DNA of 64,000 bases from Pseudomonas sp. HS6 (GCF_023375815.1 NZ_CP067412.1:62001-126000); one strand, 5' to 3'; positions 52,907 to 62,213 are shown, numbered from the stretch's first letter. A program made the numbers and translations. Notes: generated from the letters alone by a model not told the origin.

Positions 52907-53728
52907 ATGAGTGAGCTGGCGGATAAGGTCCAACAGGATTTGGTTGAGGCCATCGATAACGATGACCTGGTTCTGCCAACGTTACCGGAAGTGGCCCTGC
53001 AGATTCGCAAGGCCGCTGAAGATCCGGATATCAGCGTCAGCGACCTGAGCAAAGTGATCGGCCGTGACACGGCGCTGTCGGCGCGGCTGATCAAAGTGGT
53101 CAACAGCCCGCTGCTGCGCGCGACCCAGGAAGTCACCGACCTGCACACCGCGATCACCCGGCTGGGCGTCAATTACAGCAGCAACCTGGCGATCGGCCTG
53201 GTGATGGAGCAGATCTTCCACGCCCGCTCCGACGTGGTCGAACAGAAGATGCGCGAAGTCTGGCGCAAGAGCCTGGAAATTGCCGGGGTCAGCTACGCCC
53301 TGTGCCGTCGCTATACCCAGCTCAAGCCTGACCAGGCCGCGCTGGGCGGATTGGTGCACCAGATCGGTGTGCTGCCAATCCTGACCTATGCCGAAGACCA
53401 CTATGAATTGCTGTCCGACCCGGTCAGCCTCAACCATGTGATCGACCACATTCATCCGCTGCTGGGCGACAAGTTGCTGCGGGTCTGGGAGTTCCCCGAG
53501 CGGCTGGTGGAGTTGCCGGGGCTGTATCAGGACTTGAAGCGCGACTCGTCGCAGATCGATTACGTGGATCTGGTGCAAGTGGCCAGCCTGTATTGCCACA
53601 AAGACACTGACCATCCCCTCGCCCGCATCGACCCTTTCAGCGTGCCAGCCTTCCGCAAACTGGGGATCGATCCGGACAACAAAGTTTTGTGTGCCGACCT
53701 GGAAGAGTCGCGATCGATGTTTTACTGA
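52907..53728 (+). CDS. HDOD domain-containing signalling protein
   Basis: A 273-residue protein with the HDOD core: LPTLPEVALQIRKAAEDPDI, VIGRDTALSARLIKVVNSPL and LGGLVHQIGVLPILTYAEDH. HDOD domains resemble HD hydrolases but usually lack the catalytic HD pair, so the protein is probably a scaffolding signal protein rather than an enzyme. The Pseudomonas family has members linked to c-di-GMP and chemosensory regulation. It converges with the tctE-like gene. Confidence 0.88.
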   Translation: MSELADKVQQDLVEAIDNDDLVLPTLPEVALQIRKAAEDPDISVSDLSKVIGRDTALSARLIKVVNSPLLRATQEVTDLHTAITRLGVNYSSNLAIGLVMEQIFHARSDVVEQKMREVWRKSLEIAGVSYALCRRYTQLKPDQAALGGLVHQIGVLPILTYAEDHYELLSDPVSLNHVIDHIHPLLGDKLLRVWEFPERLVELPGLYQDLKRDSSQIDYVDLVQVASLYCHKDTDHPLARIDPFSVPAFRKLGIDPDNKVLCADLEESRSMFY

Positions 53729-53731
53729 TCG

Positions 53732-55117
53732 TCAGCCGGCAATAAAGCTGACCCGCACCTTTAACCCCGCCTGCTCGCCATCGTGCAACGTGATCTGTGC
53801 CAGATGCGCGCGGCAGATTTCCCCGACAATCGCCAGCCCCAGCCCGGAACCGGCAACCTGCTGGTTGCGCCGGTAGAAGCGCTCGAACACCCGATCCCGA
53901 TCATCCTGTGGAATGCCCGGGCCGTCGTCTTCAACCTCCAGCACTGCCGGCGACAGCACCCGCAAGATCACATTACCGCCCGACGGCGTGTGCGCCAGTG
54001 CGTTGTCCACCAGATTGCTCAGCAGTTCGTTGAGCAATGTCGGCTCGCCGCGCAACCAGACCGGTTCGTCCGCCTCCAGCGCCAATGCCACGCCACGCGC
54101 ATGGGCCAGCGGCGCCATGGCCATGCCCAGTTCACGGGCCAGCTGGCTCAGATCAAGCAACTGCGCGCCACCCTCGGCAATCGCCCGGGCGCCGTTTTCC
54201 ACCCGGGCCAGCGACAGCAACTGGTTGGCCAGATGGGTCAGCCGATCGGTGCTTTGCGCCGATGATTCCAGGGTGTCGCGCCAGGTCTGCGGCTCGCTCG
54301 AGCGCAAGCCCAATTCAAGACGCGCCTTGAGCGCCGCCAGCGGCGTGCGCAGTTCGTGAGCCGCATCGGCGATGAATTGCGCCTGACGTTCGAACTGCCC
54401 GCGCAAACGCTCGGTGAAGTGATTGAGCGCCCGCACCAACGGCCACAATTCGTGCTGCACTTCCACCAGCGGCAAGGGCCGCAGGTCGTCGGGCTGACGC
54501 TCTTCGACTGCGGTGCGCAAACGCTCGATCGGCCGCAACGCCGCGCTGACCGCAAACCACACCAGCAACAACGCGCCAATCGCCAACATGCCCAATCGCA
54601 GCAAGGTGTCGGCCGCCAGACTGCGGGCCATGCTGACGCGTGCTTCGTCGGTTTCGGCGACACGGATTTCCGCCATACCGTTCATGTTGGGCTCGGTTAC
54701 GGCTTTCAACAGACTGACGACCCGCACGTTCTGGCCCTGATACGTGGCGTTGTAAAAACGCGCGAGCGCCGGGTAGCTGTCGGTTCTCGGTGTTCCCGGC
54801 GGCGGGCCCGGCAGGTTTTCGTAGCCGGAAATCAGCTTCTGATGGATGTCGTTGACCTGGTAATAAATGCGTCCCGCGCTGTCGTAGGCGAAGGTGTCGA
54901 GGGCCACGTAAGGCACGTCGGCGCTGAGGCTGCCGTCACGCTGCGAGAGGCCGGCGGCGATGGTGCGCGCCGACGCCAGCAAGGTGCGGTCATAAGCGGT
55001 GTCGGCAGCTTCGCGGCCATTCCAGTAAGCGCTCAGGCCGCTGGCCAGCATCAATACCACCAGCAACAGCGCGAGGTTCCACAACAACCGCCAGCGCAGG
55101 CTGCTGGGCTTATGCAT
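53732..55117 (-). CDS. tctE: Sensor histidine kinase TctE
   Basis: A 461-residue membrane kinase: helix 1 at about 10-28, a periplasmic domain (about 30-170), helix 2 at about 173-192, HAMP (to 245), then the H box FIADAAHELRTPLAALKARL (phospho-His254) and an ATPase domain with NLVDNALAHTPSGGNV (N box) and EVEDDGPGIPQDDRDRVFER (G1). The next genes (regulator, porin, tctCBA) identify it as the tricarboxylate sensor TctE. It overlaps tctD by 8 bases. Confidence 0.9.
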   Translation of the reverse strand: MHKPSSLRWRLLWNLALLLVVLMLASGLSAYWNGREAADTAYDRTLLASARTIAAGLSQRDGSLSADVPYVALDTFAYDSAGRIYYQVNDIHQKLISGYENLPGPPPGTPRTDSYPALARFYNATYQGQNVRVVSLLKAVTEPNMNGMAEIRVAETDEARVSMARSLAADTLLRLGMLAIGALLLVWFAVSAALRPIERLRTAVEERQPDDLRPLPLVEVQHELWPLVRALNHFTERLRGQFERQAQFIADAAHELRTPLAALKARLELGLRSSEPQTWRDTLESSAQSTDRLTHLANQLLSLARVENGARAIAEGGAQLLDLSQLARELGMAMAPLAHARGVALALEADEPVWLRGEPTLLNELLSNLVDNALAHTPSGGNVILRVLSPAVLEVEDDGPGIPQDDRDRVFERFYRRNQQVAGSGLGLAIVGEICRAHLAQITLHDGEQAGLKVRVSFIAG

Positions 55118-55781
55118 CACGGCTTTCCAGCAGGTAGCCAAGACCACGGAAGGTCACGATGGCCACCGGTTGGCCGTCGAGTTTCTTGCGCAGGCGATGC
55201 ACGTAGATTTCGATGGCGTCGGGGCTGGCCTCTTCGTCGAGACCGAACACTTGCGACGCCAGTTGTTCCTTGCTCATTACCCGGCCCGGGCGCGCGATCA
55301 GCGCTTCAAGCACCGCTTGCTCGCGGGACGTCAGCGTCAGCAATTCATCGCCGAGGGTGAAGCGCCGAGTATCCAGGTCATAAGCCAGCACACCGCAGCG
55401 TTGCTGACGCTCGCCGCCGAGCACACTGCGGCGCAGCAAGGCTTTGACCCGTGCCTCAAGCTCGGTCAGTTCGAACGGCTTGGCCAGATAATCGTCGGCA
55501 CCGAGATTGAGCCCATGGACCCGATCCTTGACGTCACTGCGGGCCGTCAGCATCAGCACCGGCAGGTTCTTGCCCCGGGCCCGCAGGCGCGCCAGCACTT
55601 CAAATCCGTCCATGCGCGGCAGGCCGACATCGAGGATCGCCACCGCGTATTCCTCGCTGCCCAGCGCCAGGTCAGCGGCCACGCCATCGTGCAACACGTC
55701 CACGGTCAGACCGGTGCTCTTGAGCGCCTGGGCGACGCTTTCGGCCAGTGGCAAATGGTCTTCGACGAGCAGAACACGCAT
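55110..55781 (-). CDS. tctD: Response regulator TctD (OmpR family)
   Basis: A 223-residue regulator: receiver domain with the phospho-acceptor Asp51 in VAILDVGLPRMDGFEVLARL, Lys at about 101 (DYLAKPFELTEL), and a C-terminal winged helix with LTLTSREQAVLEALIARPGR and IEIYVHRLRKKLDGQPVAIV. OmpR-type regulators bind tandem direct repeats about 11 bp apart; three such repeats lie at 55870-55902 upstream of both tctD and the porin. It is co-transcribed with tctE. Confidence 0.92.
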   Translation of the reverse strand: MRVLLVEDHLPLAESVAQALKSTGLTVDVLHDGVAADLALGSEEYAVAILDVGLPRMDGFEVLARLRARGKNLPVLMLTARSDVKDRVHGLNLGADDYLAKPFELTELEARVKALLRRSVLGGERQQRCGVLAYDLDTRRFTLGDELLTLTSREQAVLEALIARPGRVMSKEQLASQVFGLDEEASPDAIEIYVHRLRKKLDGQPVAIVTFRGLGYLLESRDA

Positions 55782-55869
55782 GGATCTTTACCTCATTCAG
55801 GGATGGCCGACGCCATTCTTTGTCGCGGAGTTTACAGCCGCAACCGCCGCTGTGAAGCCCGAAATCCGG

Positions 55870-55902
55870 GAAAGTCAGCTGAAAGGTTAGCGAAAGGTTA
55901 GG
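55870..55902. promoter_or_regulatory. Three 11-bp direct repeats, candidate TctD operator
   Basis: gaaagtcagct, gaaaggttagc and gaaaggttagg follow one another at exactly 11-base steps (55870, 55881, 55892), in the 237-base gap between tctD (-) and the porin (+). One helical turn per repeat is the layout used by OmpR/PhoB-type dimers. The last two copies are almost identical; the first is diverged. Confidence 0.6.
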
Positions 55903-55988
55903 CCGTTAGAGTCGGCCCACGGACAGTTCCGACTGCCGTCGCTGATGCCACACAGCGATAAGAAAAACGCCTCGAAGCGTTTTCGACC

Positions 55989-56002
55989 AATAAGAACAAT
56001 AA
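55989..56002 (+). promoter_or_regulatory. AAN-repeat Hfq/Crc motif before the porin start
   Basis: AATAAGAACAATAA is a run of AAN triplets containing two overlapping matches to AANAANAA (55989-55996 and 55995-56002). It lies 17-30 bases before the ATG, next to the ACGGAG ribosome-binding site. This is the sort of site where Hfq with Crc blocks translation during catabolite repression. Confidence 0.6.
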
Positions 56003-56018
56003 ACGGAGTACACCTCGC

Positions 56019-57311
56019 ATGCCGTCCTTGCAGACCAAGGCTCTTACGCCTGTTCGTCCTTCCCGTTTCAGCCACACCGCCCTTGCCAGTGCCGCCGCCC
56101 TCGCCGGTTTCGCACCGATGAGCTACGCCGATTTCATCGAAGACAGCTCCGCCACCTTCGAAACCCGCAACATGTATTTCAACCGCGACTTTCGCGACGG
56201 CACCAGCGCCCAGCAATCCAAGCGCGATGAATGGGCCCAGGGTTTCATGCTCAATCTGCAATCGGGCTACACCGACGGCACCGTGGGGTTCGGTGTCGAT
56301 GCGCTGGGGATGCTGGGGGTCAAGCTCGATTCGAGCCCGGACCGCACCGGCACTGGCCTGCTGCCAACCCACGATGACGGACGCGCGGCGGACGAATATT
56401 CCAAGGTCGGCCTGACCGGCAAAGTGAAGATCTCCGCCACCGAACTGAAAATCGGTAGCCTGATTCCGGAATTGCCGATCCTCAAGCCGAACGACGGACG
56501 CATCCTGCCGCAGACCTTCGAAGGCGGTTTGCTGACCTCCAAGGAGATCAAGAACCTGACCTTCACCGGCGGACGCCTGGACAAAGCCAAGGACCGCGAC
56601 AGTACCGATTTCGAGGACATTGCCCTCAACAACAAGAATGGCCGCTTTGCTGGCACCGTTGCCGGCAAGCATTTCGACTTTGCCGGCGTGGACTACAAGT
56701 TCACCGACAAGATCACCGGCAGTTACCACTTCGCCCAACTCGACGAAGTCTACAACCAGCACTTCTTCGGACTGGTCGCTTCGCGGCCGATGGGTCCAGG
56801 CACTTTCGCCACCGATCTGCGTTTCGCCGTCAGTGACGATCAAGGTGCCGCCCGTGGTGGCGAGATCGACAACCGCTCGCTCAACGGTCTGGTCAGTTAT
56901 GCCCTGAGCGGTCACAAGTTCACCGCCGGTTATCAGCACATGTCCGGCGACAGCGCATTCCCGTATGTCGATGGCAGCGACCCGTACCTGGTCAACTTCG
57001 TGCAGATCAACGACTTCGCCGGCGCCGAAGAACGCTCGTGGCAGGCGCGCTACGACTTCGACTTCGCCAAACTCGGTATCCCCGGCCTGAGCTTCATGAG
57101 TCGCTACTTGAGCGGTGACAACATCAAGCTCAAGAACGGTGACGAAGGCAAAGAGTGGGAGCGCAACACCGAGATCAAATATGTAGTACAAAGCGGCGCC
57201 CTGAAGGACGTTGCCGTGCGTTTGCGTAATGCCACTTACCGTTCCAACTACTCCGCTCGCGATGCCGATGAAGTGCGTCTGCTGGTGAGCTATAGCGTTG
57301 CCCTTTGGTAA
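56019..57311 (+). CDS. opdH: OprD-family outer membrane porin (OpdH-like, tricarboxylate)
   Basis: A 430-residue OprD-type beta-barrel with a signal peptide (about residues 1-36, FSHTALASAAALAGFAPMSY) and a mature start DFIEDSSATFETRNMYFNRD, characteristic of the family. The C-terminal residues LLVSYSVALW end in an aromatic, as needed for BAM recognition. Its position ahead of tctCBA and beside tctDE points to OpdH, the cis-aconitate/tricarboxylate porin. The repeats at 55870 and AAN motif at 55989 are the likely regulatory sites. Confidence 0.88.
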   Translation: MPSLQTKALTPVRPSRFSHTALASAAALAGFAPMSYADFIEDSSATFETRNMYFNRDFRDGTSAQQSKRDEWAQGFMLNLQSGYTDGTVGFGVDALGMLGVKLDSSPDRTGTGLLPTHDDGRAADEYSKVGLTGKVKISATELKIGSLIPELPILKPNDGRILPQTFEGGLLTSKEIKNLTFTGGRLDKAKDRDSTDFEDIALNNKNGRFAGTVAGKHFDFAGVDYKFTDKITGSYHFAQLDEVYNQHFFGLVASRPMGPGTFATDLRFAVSDDQGAARGGEIDNRSLNGLVSYALSGHKFTAGYQHMSGDSAFPYVDGSDPYLVNFVQINDFAGAEERSWQARYDFDFAKLGIPGLSFMSRYLSGDNIKLKNGDEGKEWERNTEIKYVVQSGALKDVAVRLRNATYRSNYSARDADEVRLLVSYSVALW

Positions 57312-57325
57312 TTCAGTACGTCCAT

Positions 57326-57333
57326 AACAACAA
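57326..57333 (+). promoter_or_regulatory. AANAANAA motif before tctC
   Basis: AACAACAA matches the catabolite-activity motif, 18-25 bases before the tctC ATG and just before its AAGGAG ribosome-binding site. With the motif before the porin, this gives two potential Hfq/Crc sites in the operon. Confidence 0.55.
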
Positions 57334-57350
57334 CTCCCAAGGAGACATAG

Positions 57351-58328
57351 ATGAACTTATCACTGCGTAAAGTTGCTCTAGCCGCTGGCGTCATGCTGTT
57401 CGCCGGCCAACTGATGGCCGAACCGAAGCGTCCGGAATGCATCGCCCCAGCCTCCCCCGGCGGCGGTTTTGACCTGACCTGCAAACTGGCGCAAAGCGCG
57501 CTGGTCAACGAAAAACTGCTGACCAAACCGATGCGCGTGACCTACATGCCCGGCGGTGTCGGCGCGGTGGCGTACAACGCGGTGGTCGCCCAGCGTCCGG
57601 CGGATGCGGGCACACTGGTGGCGTGGTCGAGCGGTTCTCTGCTGAACCTGGCACAGGGCAAGTTCGGACGTTTCGATGAAACCAACGTGCGCTGGCTGGC
57701 GGCGGTCGGCACCAGTTACGGTGCCATCGCGGTGAAAAGCGATTCGCCCTACAAGAACCTCGACGATCTGGTACAGGCGCTGAAAAAAGACCCGAGCAAA
57801 GTGGTGATCGGTTCCGGCGGCACCGTGGGTAGCCAGGACTGGATGCAGACCGCACTGATCGCAAAAGCCGCCGGGATCAACCCGCGCGACCTGCGTTACG
57901 TCGCCCTCGAAGGTGGCGGCGAAATCGCCACCGCTCTGCTCGGCGGCCACATCCAGGTCGGCAGCACCGACATCTCCGACTCCATGCCACACATCCAGAG
58001 CGGTGATATGCGCCTGCTGGCAGTCTTCGCCGAAAACCGCCTCGACGAGCCGGAAATGAAAGGCATCCCGACTGCCAGGGAACAGGGTTACGACATCGTC
58101 TGGCCGGTGGTGCGCGGCTTCTACCTCGGGCCGAAAGTCAGCGACGAAGACTACGCCTGGTGGAAAAACGCCTTCGACAAACTGCTGGCCTCCGAAGAGT
58201 TCGCCAAGCTGCGCGATCAGCGTGAACTGTTCCCGTTCGCCATGACCGGCCCGGAGCTGGACACCTACGTGAAGAAGCAAGTCGCGGACTACAAAGTGCT
58301 GGCCAAAGAGTTCGGCCTGATCCAGTGA
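57351..58328 (+). CDS. tctC: Tricarboxylate-binding periplasmic protein TctC
   Basis: A 325-residue Bug/TctC-family solute-binding protein with a signal peptide (KVALAAGVMLFAGQLMA). The Bug motif PASPGGGFDLTCKLAQSAL binds the substrate carboxylates. It delivers citrate or related tricarboxylates to the TctAB membrane pair. AAGGAG is 7 bases before the ATG. It is 39 bases after the porin, with the AACAACAA motif between. Confidence 0.92.
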   Translation: MNLSLRKVALAAGVMLFAGQLMAEPKRPECIAPASPGGGFDLTCKLAQSALVNEKLLTKPMRVTYMPGGVGAVAYNAVVAQRPADAGTLVAWSSGSLLNLAQGKFGRFDETNVRWLAAVGTSYGAIAVKSDSPYKNLDDLVQALKKDPSKVVIGSGGTVGSQDWMQTALIAKAAGINPRDLRYVALEGGGEIATALLGGHIQVGSTDISDSMPHIQSGDMRLLAVFAENRLDEPEMKGIPTAREQGYDIVWPVVRGFYLGPKVSDEDYAWWKNAFDKLLASEEFAKLRDQRELFPFAMTGPELDTYVKKQVADYKVLAKEFGLIQ

Positions 58329-58386
58329 TCGTCTCTGTCTAGCGGTCATGGCCTCGCGCATCGAGGCCGTGGCCCAGGAGTTCCTC

Positions 58387-58845
58387 ATGCTCGTTCAACG
58401 CATCTTTGCGTCGGTACTGCTGCTGGCTTGCGTCAGCCTGATACTGATGGCCTGGCCTTATCAGGCACCCTTTTCCTACGAACCGATCGGCCCTCGCGCC
58501 TTCCCGTTGCTGATGCTCGGGCTGATGGGGCTGGCGCTGGTCTACATGATCTACCGCCCCTCCCCGATCAAACACACCGAAGAAGACCCGCCGCTGGACC
58601 GCGAAACACTGAAGAAAATCGGTGTCTGCGTGTTGTTGCTGGTGGTGTTCGCCGGTCTGTTCGAACCCTTGGGCTTCATCCTCAGCAGCATTCTGGTCGG
58701 CATTCCGATGGCCCGTCTGTACGGAGGCCGCTGGCTGCCCGGCTCGATCATCATCAGTTTGCTGAGCATCGGCCTGTACCTGCTGTTCGACAAAGTCATG
58801 GACGTTCCACTGCCTCTGGGCCTGCTCGACGTTCTGGAGAACTGA
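58387..58845 (+). CDS. tctB: Tripartite tricarboxylate transporter small subunit TctB
   Basis: A 152-residue membrane protein with about four helices (MLVQRIFASVLLLACVSLIL first). It is the small partner of TctA in the TTT family, with the usual length of 140-165 residues. I start at ATG 58387, where GGAG lies 8 bases upstream; an upstream in-frame opening would lack such a signal. The tctA ATG follows one base after the stop. Confidence 0.88.
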   Translation: MLVQRIFASVLLLACVSLILMAWPYQAPFSYEPIGPRAFPLLMLGLMGLALVYMIYRPSPIKHTEEDPPLDRETLKKIGVCVLLLVVFAGLFEPLGFILSSILVGIPMARLYGGRWLPGSIIISLLSIGLYLLFDKVMDVPLPLGLLDVLEN

Positions 58846-58846
58846 T

Positions 58847-60361
58847 ATGGATACGCTTGGATATTTGAGTCACGGTTTCGGGGTCGCGCTGACGCCTTAC
58901 AACCTCGTCACCGCGCTGAGCGGCACCTTGATCGGCACCATCGTCGGCCTGTTGCCGGGGCTGGGGCCGATCAACGGCGTGGCGCTGCTGATCCCGATTG
59001 CCTTTGCTCTCGGTCTGCCACCGGAATCGGCGCTGATTCTGCTGGCGGCGGTGTATCTGGGTTGCGAATACGGCGGCCGGATCAGTTCGATCCTGCTGAA
59101 CATCCCGGGCGAAGCCTCCACCGTAATGACCACCCTCGACGGTTACCCGATGGCTCGTCAGGGCCTGGCCGGTGTGGCGTTGTCACTGTCGGCCTGGAGC
59201 TCGTTCATCGGCGCGTTTATCGCGACCTGCGGCATGGTGATCTTTGCGCCGATTCTGGCGAAGTGGGCGATTGCGTTCGGGCCTGCCGAATACTTCGTGC
59301 TGATGGTGTTCGCGATCGTCTGTCTCGGCGGCATGGCTGGTGACCGACCGCTGAAAACCTTTATTGCGGCGCTGATCGGTCTGTTCCTGTCCACCGTCGG
59401 GATCGACGCCAACAGCGGCGTCTATCGCTTCACCGGGGACAACATTCACCTTACCGACGGCATTCAGTTTGTGGTGTTGGTGCTGGGTCTGTTCTCCATC
59501 AGTGAAATCCTTTTGCTGCTGGAAAAAACCCACCGTGGCCAGGAAGCGTTCAAAGCCACCGGACGCATGATGTTCAACTTCAAGGAAGCCGCGTCGGTGT
59601 TCGCGGTGAACCTGCGCTGCGGCGTGCTCGGTTTCATCATGGGCGTGTTGCCGGGTGCCGGCGCGACCCTGGCCAGCGCCGTGGCCTACATGACCGAGAA
59701 GAAAATCGCCGGCCCCAACAGCAAATTCGGACAGGGCGACAAGCGTGGTCTCGCCGCACCGGAAACCGCTATCGGTGCCGAAGCCTGCGGTGCGCTGGTG
59801 CCAATGCTGACCCTCGGCGTGCCGGGTTCGGGCACCACGGCGGTGATGATCGGCGCGCTGTCGCTGTACAACATCACCCCCGGCCCGCTGCTGTTCCAGC
59901 AACAACCGGACATTGTCTGGGGCCTGATCGCTTCGCTGTTCATCGCCAACATCATGCTGGTGATCCTGAACATCCCGATGATCCGTATCTTCACCCGCAT
60001 CCTCGCCGTGCCGAACTGGGCGCTGGTGCCGATGATCGCGATCATCACCGCCATCGGCGTGTACGCGGTGCACGCGACCACGTTCGATCTGTTCCTGATG
60101 ATCGGCATCGGTATCTTCGGTTACATCCTGCGCAAGCTCGACTTCCCGTTGTCGCCGGTGCTGCTGGGTTTCATCCTCGGCGGTCTGATGGAGCAAAACC
60201 TGCGCCGCGCGCTGTCGATCTCCAACGGTTCGCTGGACATCCTCTGGTCGAGCGGGATCACCCTCAGCGTCTGGGGGCTGATCGTGGCGATGTTGCTGGT
60301 GCCGATCATCCGCATCTGGCGTAAACGCTCCGTCGCACGGCGTGCTGTGGCCGATGTTTGA
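58847..60361 (+). CDS. tctA: Tripartite tricarboxylate transporter large subunit TctA
   Basis: A 504-residue protein with about twelve helices, containing the two TTT signature repeats: GLLPGLGPINGVALLIPIAF in the first half and GVLPGAGATLASAVAYMTEK, then LGVPGSGTTAVMIGAL in the second. It forms the substrate channel with TctB, driven by an ion gradient. It starts one base after tctB and overlaps the next gene by 8 bases. Confidence 0.95.
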   Translation: MDTLGYLSHGFGVALTPYNLVTALSGTLIGTIVGLLPGLGPINGVALLIPIAFALGLPPESALILLAAVYLGCEYGGRISSILLNIPGEASTVMTTLDGYPMARQGLAGVALSLSAWSSFIGAFIATCGMVIFAPILAKWAIAFGPAEYFVLMVFAIVCLGGMAGDRPLKTFIAALIGLFLSTVGIDANSGVYRFTGDNIHLTDGIQFVVLVLGLFSISEILLLLEKTHRGQEAFKATGRMMFNFKEAASVFAVNLRCGVLGFIMGVLPGAGATLASAVAYMTEKKIAGPNSKFGQGDKRGLAAPETAIGAEACGALVPMLTLGVPGSGTTAVMIGALSLYNITPGPLLFQQQPDIVWGLIASLFIANIMLVILNIPMIRIFTRILAVPNWALVPMIAIITAIGVYAVHATTFDLFLMIGIGIFGYILRKLDFPLSPVLLGFILGGLMEQNLRRALSISNGSLDILWSSGITLSVWGLIVAMLLVPIIRIWRKRSVARRAVADV

Positions 60362-61382
60362 TCGGTCCTTCAAAACCTGGTGGGGAACCCCGCTGGTCGG
60401 TCTGCTGGGCGGCTATGTCGCCAGCCAGATCGGCTGGCCGCTGCCGTGGATGGTCGGCTCGTTGCTGGCGATCATCCTGGTGCGCTGCCTGACCCCGTGG
60501 CAACTCACGGAAATCCCTGGCGGCCGCAAGTGCGGCCAGTGGATCGTCGGGATCGGTATCGGCCTGCACTTCACCCCACTGGTGATGGAGCAGGTGTTGA
60601 GTCACTTTGGCCTGATCTTCTTCGGTGCGCTGGTCACCAGCCTGTCAGCGGTGGTCGGCGTGTGGCTGATGCGCCGCACCGGCGAGGATCGCGCCACGGC
60701 GTTTTTCTCCAGCATGCCCGGCGGCTCCGGCGAAATGGTCAACCTCGGCGCACGCAACGGCGCGATGCTCAGCCATGTCGCGGCCGGGCAGAGTTTGCGG
60801 GTGTTGGTGGTGGTGTTGTGTGTGCCGGCGGCGTTCAAGTACCTGCTGGGCGACGGCAATCCGATTTCTCACGCCGGCAGCGTCGATTGGCGCTGGCTGG
60901 CGATTCTGTTTCCGGCGGGCGGCTTGCTCGCGTGGATCTGGCAACGCCTGCGTCAACCCAATCCATGGTTGTTCGGGCCGTTGCTGGTCAGCGCGGCGGT
61001 GAGTATCGGCTGGGATCTGCACATCGGTCTGCCCAATGGCGGCAGCCAGATTGGCCAGTGGCTGATCGGCAGCGGTCTGGGTTGTCACTTCAACCGACAG
61101 TTCTTCCGCCGAGCACCGTCGTTCATGGGGCGCACGCTGATTGGCACGGCGTTGACCATGCTGATCGCGACGCTGGCGGCGTTGGGACTGAGTGCAATGA
61201 CGCATCTGGATCTGCGTTCGCTGACGTTGGGCATGATGCCTGGCGGGATCGCAGAGATGAGCCTGACGGCAGAAACCCTGCAACTGTCGGTGCCGCTGGT
61301 GACGGCGATGCAGGTGATGCGATTGTTATTCGTGTTGTTTCTGGCGGAACCGTTGTTTAAATACTGGAACCGCCAGCCCTGA
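60354..61382 (+). CDS. AbrB-family (AbrB duplication) membrane protein
   Basis: A 342-residue protein with about nine to ten helices and two copies of the AbrB duplication: LVGLLGGYVASQIGWPLPWM then FFSSMPGGSGEMVNLGARNG, and later LGMMPGGIAEMSLTAETLQL. The MPGGxxEM motif occurs in both halves. Despite the name, this is a membrane family, not the Bacillus AbrB DNA-binding protein. ATG 60354 overlaps the tctA stop, so it is probably translated with the tct operon; a role in tricarboxylate uptake is only inferred. Confidence 0.8.
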   Translation: MFDRSFKTWWGTPLVGLLGGYVASQIGWPLPWMVGSLLAIILVRCLTPWQLTEIPGGRKCGQWIVGIGIGLHFTPLVMEQVLSHFGLIFFGALVTSLSAVVGVWLMRRTGEDRATAFFSSMPGGSGEMVNLGARNGAMLSHVAAGQSLRVLVVVLCVPAAFKYLLGDGNPISHAGSVDWRWLAILFPAGGLLAWIWQRLRQPNPWLFGPLLVSAAVSIGWDLHIGLPNGGSQIGQWLIGSGLGCHFNRQFFRRAPSFMGRTLIGTALTMLIATLAALGLSAMTHLDLRSLTLGMMPGGIAEMSLTAETLQLSVPLVTAMQVMRLLFVLFLAEPLFKYWNRQP

Positions 61383-61385
61383 GCA

Positions 61386-62081
61386 TCAGACCACCGACGG
61401 CAGGCGCCACTCGATCGGCGCCTCGCCATTCTGTTCGAGGAATTTGTTGGTGCGGCTGAAGTGCCCGCAGCCGAGGAAGCCACGATAGGCCGACAGCGGC
61501 GACGGGTGCACCGACGTCAACACCAGATGCTTGGTGGCGTCGATCAGCTTCTGTTTACTCTGCGCATGCGCGCCCCAGAGCATGAACACCAGATGCGGTT
61601 GCTGCTGGCTGACCACTTCGATGATCCGGTCCGTAAAGAACTGCCAGCCCTTGTCCTTGTGCGCATTGGCGTTGGCGCGCTCGACGGTCATGGTGGTGTT
61701 GAGCATCAACACGCCCTGATCGGCCCAGCTCTGCAAGTAGCCGTGGTTGGGAATGTCGATGTTCAGGTCGCGTTTCAACTCTTTATAGATGTTGACCAGC
61801 GACGGCGGCGCCGGCACGCCCGGTTGCACCGAGAAGCACAAGCCGTGGGCCTGGCCCGGGCCGTGGTACGGGTCCTGGCCGAGGATGACCACTTTTACTT
61901 TGTCCAGCGGCGTCGAATTCAACGCGTTGAAAATCATTGGGCCCGGCGGATAGATTTCCTTGCCGGCCGCCCGCTCCTGCTGCAGAAAAGTGCGCAACTC
62001 TGCCATGTAAGGCTGGTCGAATTCGGCACGCAGTGCCTCCTTCCAGCTCGGTTCGAGTTTGATACGGTCGTCAGCAGTCAT
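61386..62081 (-). CDS. ung: Uracil-DNA glycosylase
   Basis: A 231-residue family-1 [23 protein letters not shown] has the water-activating Asp (in GQDPYHG), and [20 protein letters not shown] has the catalytic His/leucine-loop equivalent. It removes uracil from DNA. The start at 62081 ([13 protein letters not shown]) was preferred to an ATG two codons upstream because the GGGT is better spaced. It is convergent with the AbrB-family gene (3-base gap). Confidence 0.95.
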   Translation of the reverse strand: MTADDRIKLEPSWKEALRAEFDQPYMAELRTFLQQERAAGKEIYPPGPMIFNALNSTPLDKVKVVILGQDPYHGPGQAHGLCFSVQPGVPAPPSLVNIYKELKRDLNIDIPNHGYLQSWADQGVLMLNTTMTVERANANAHKDKGWQFFTDRIIEVVSQQQPHLVFMLWGAHAQSKQKLIDATKHLVLTSVHPSPLSAYRGFLGCGHFSRTNKFLEQNGEAPIEWRLPSVV

Positions 62082-62213
62082 GGTCATACCCGGCAAAAAC
62101 AATGGGGCGAACCCTAGGAAAGCCGACCACGCTTGTCAATTGATCTGACGCAGATCCGGCACTTTCCCACACAGCGATCATACTGATCGTTCAAATTCCC
62201 GATCGAGGTCACG

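Noticed and set aside
59183..60373. A 396-codon, His/Asp/Arg-rich open frame antisense to tctA
   Set aside because: Arises from the codon usage of a hydrophobic membrane protein read backwards; no motif supports it.
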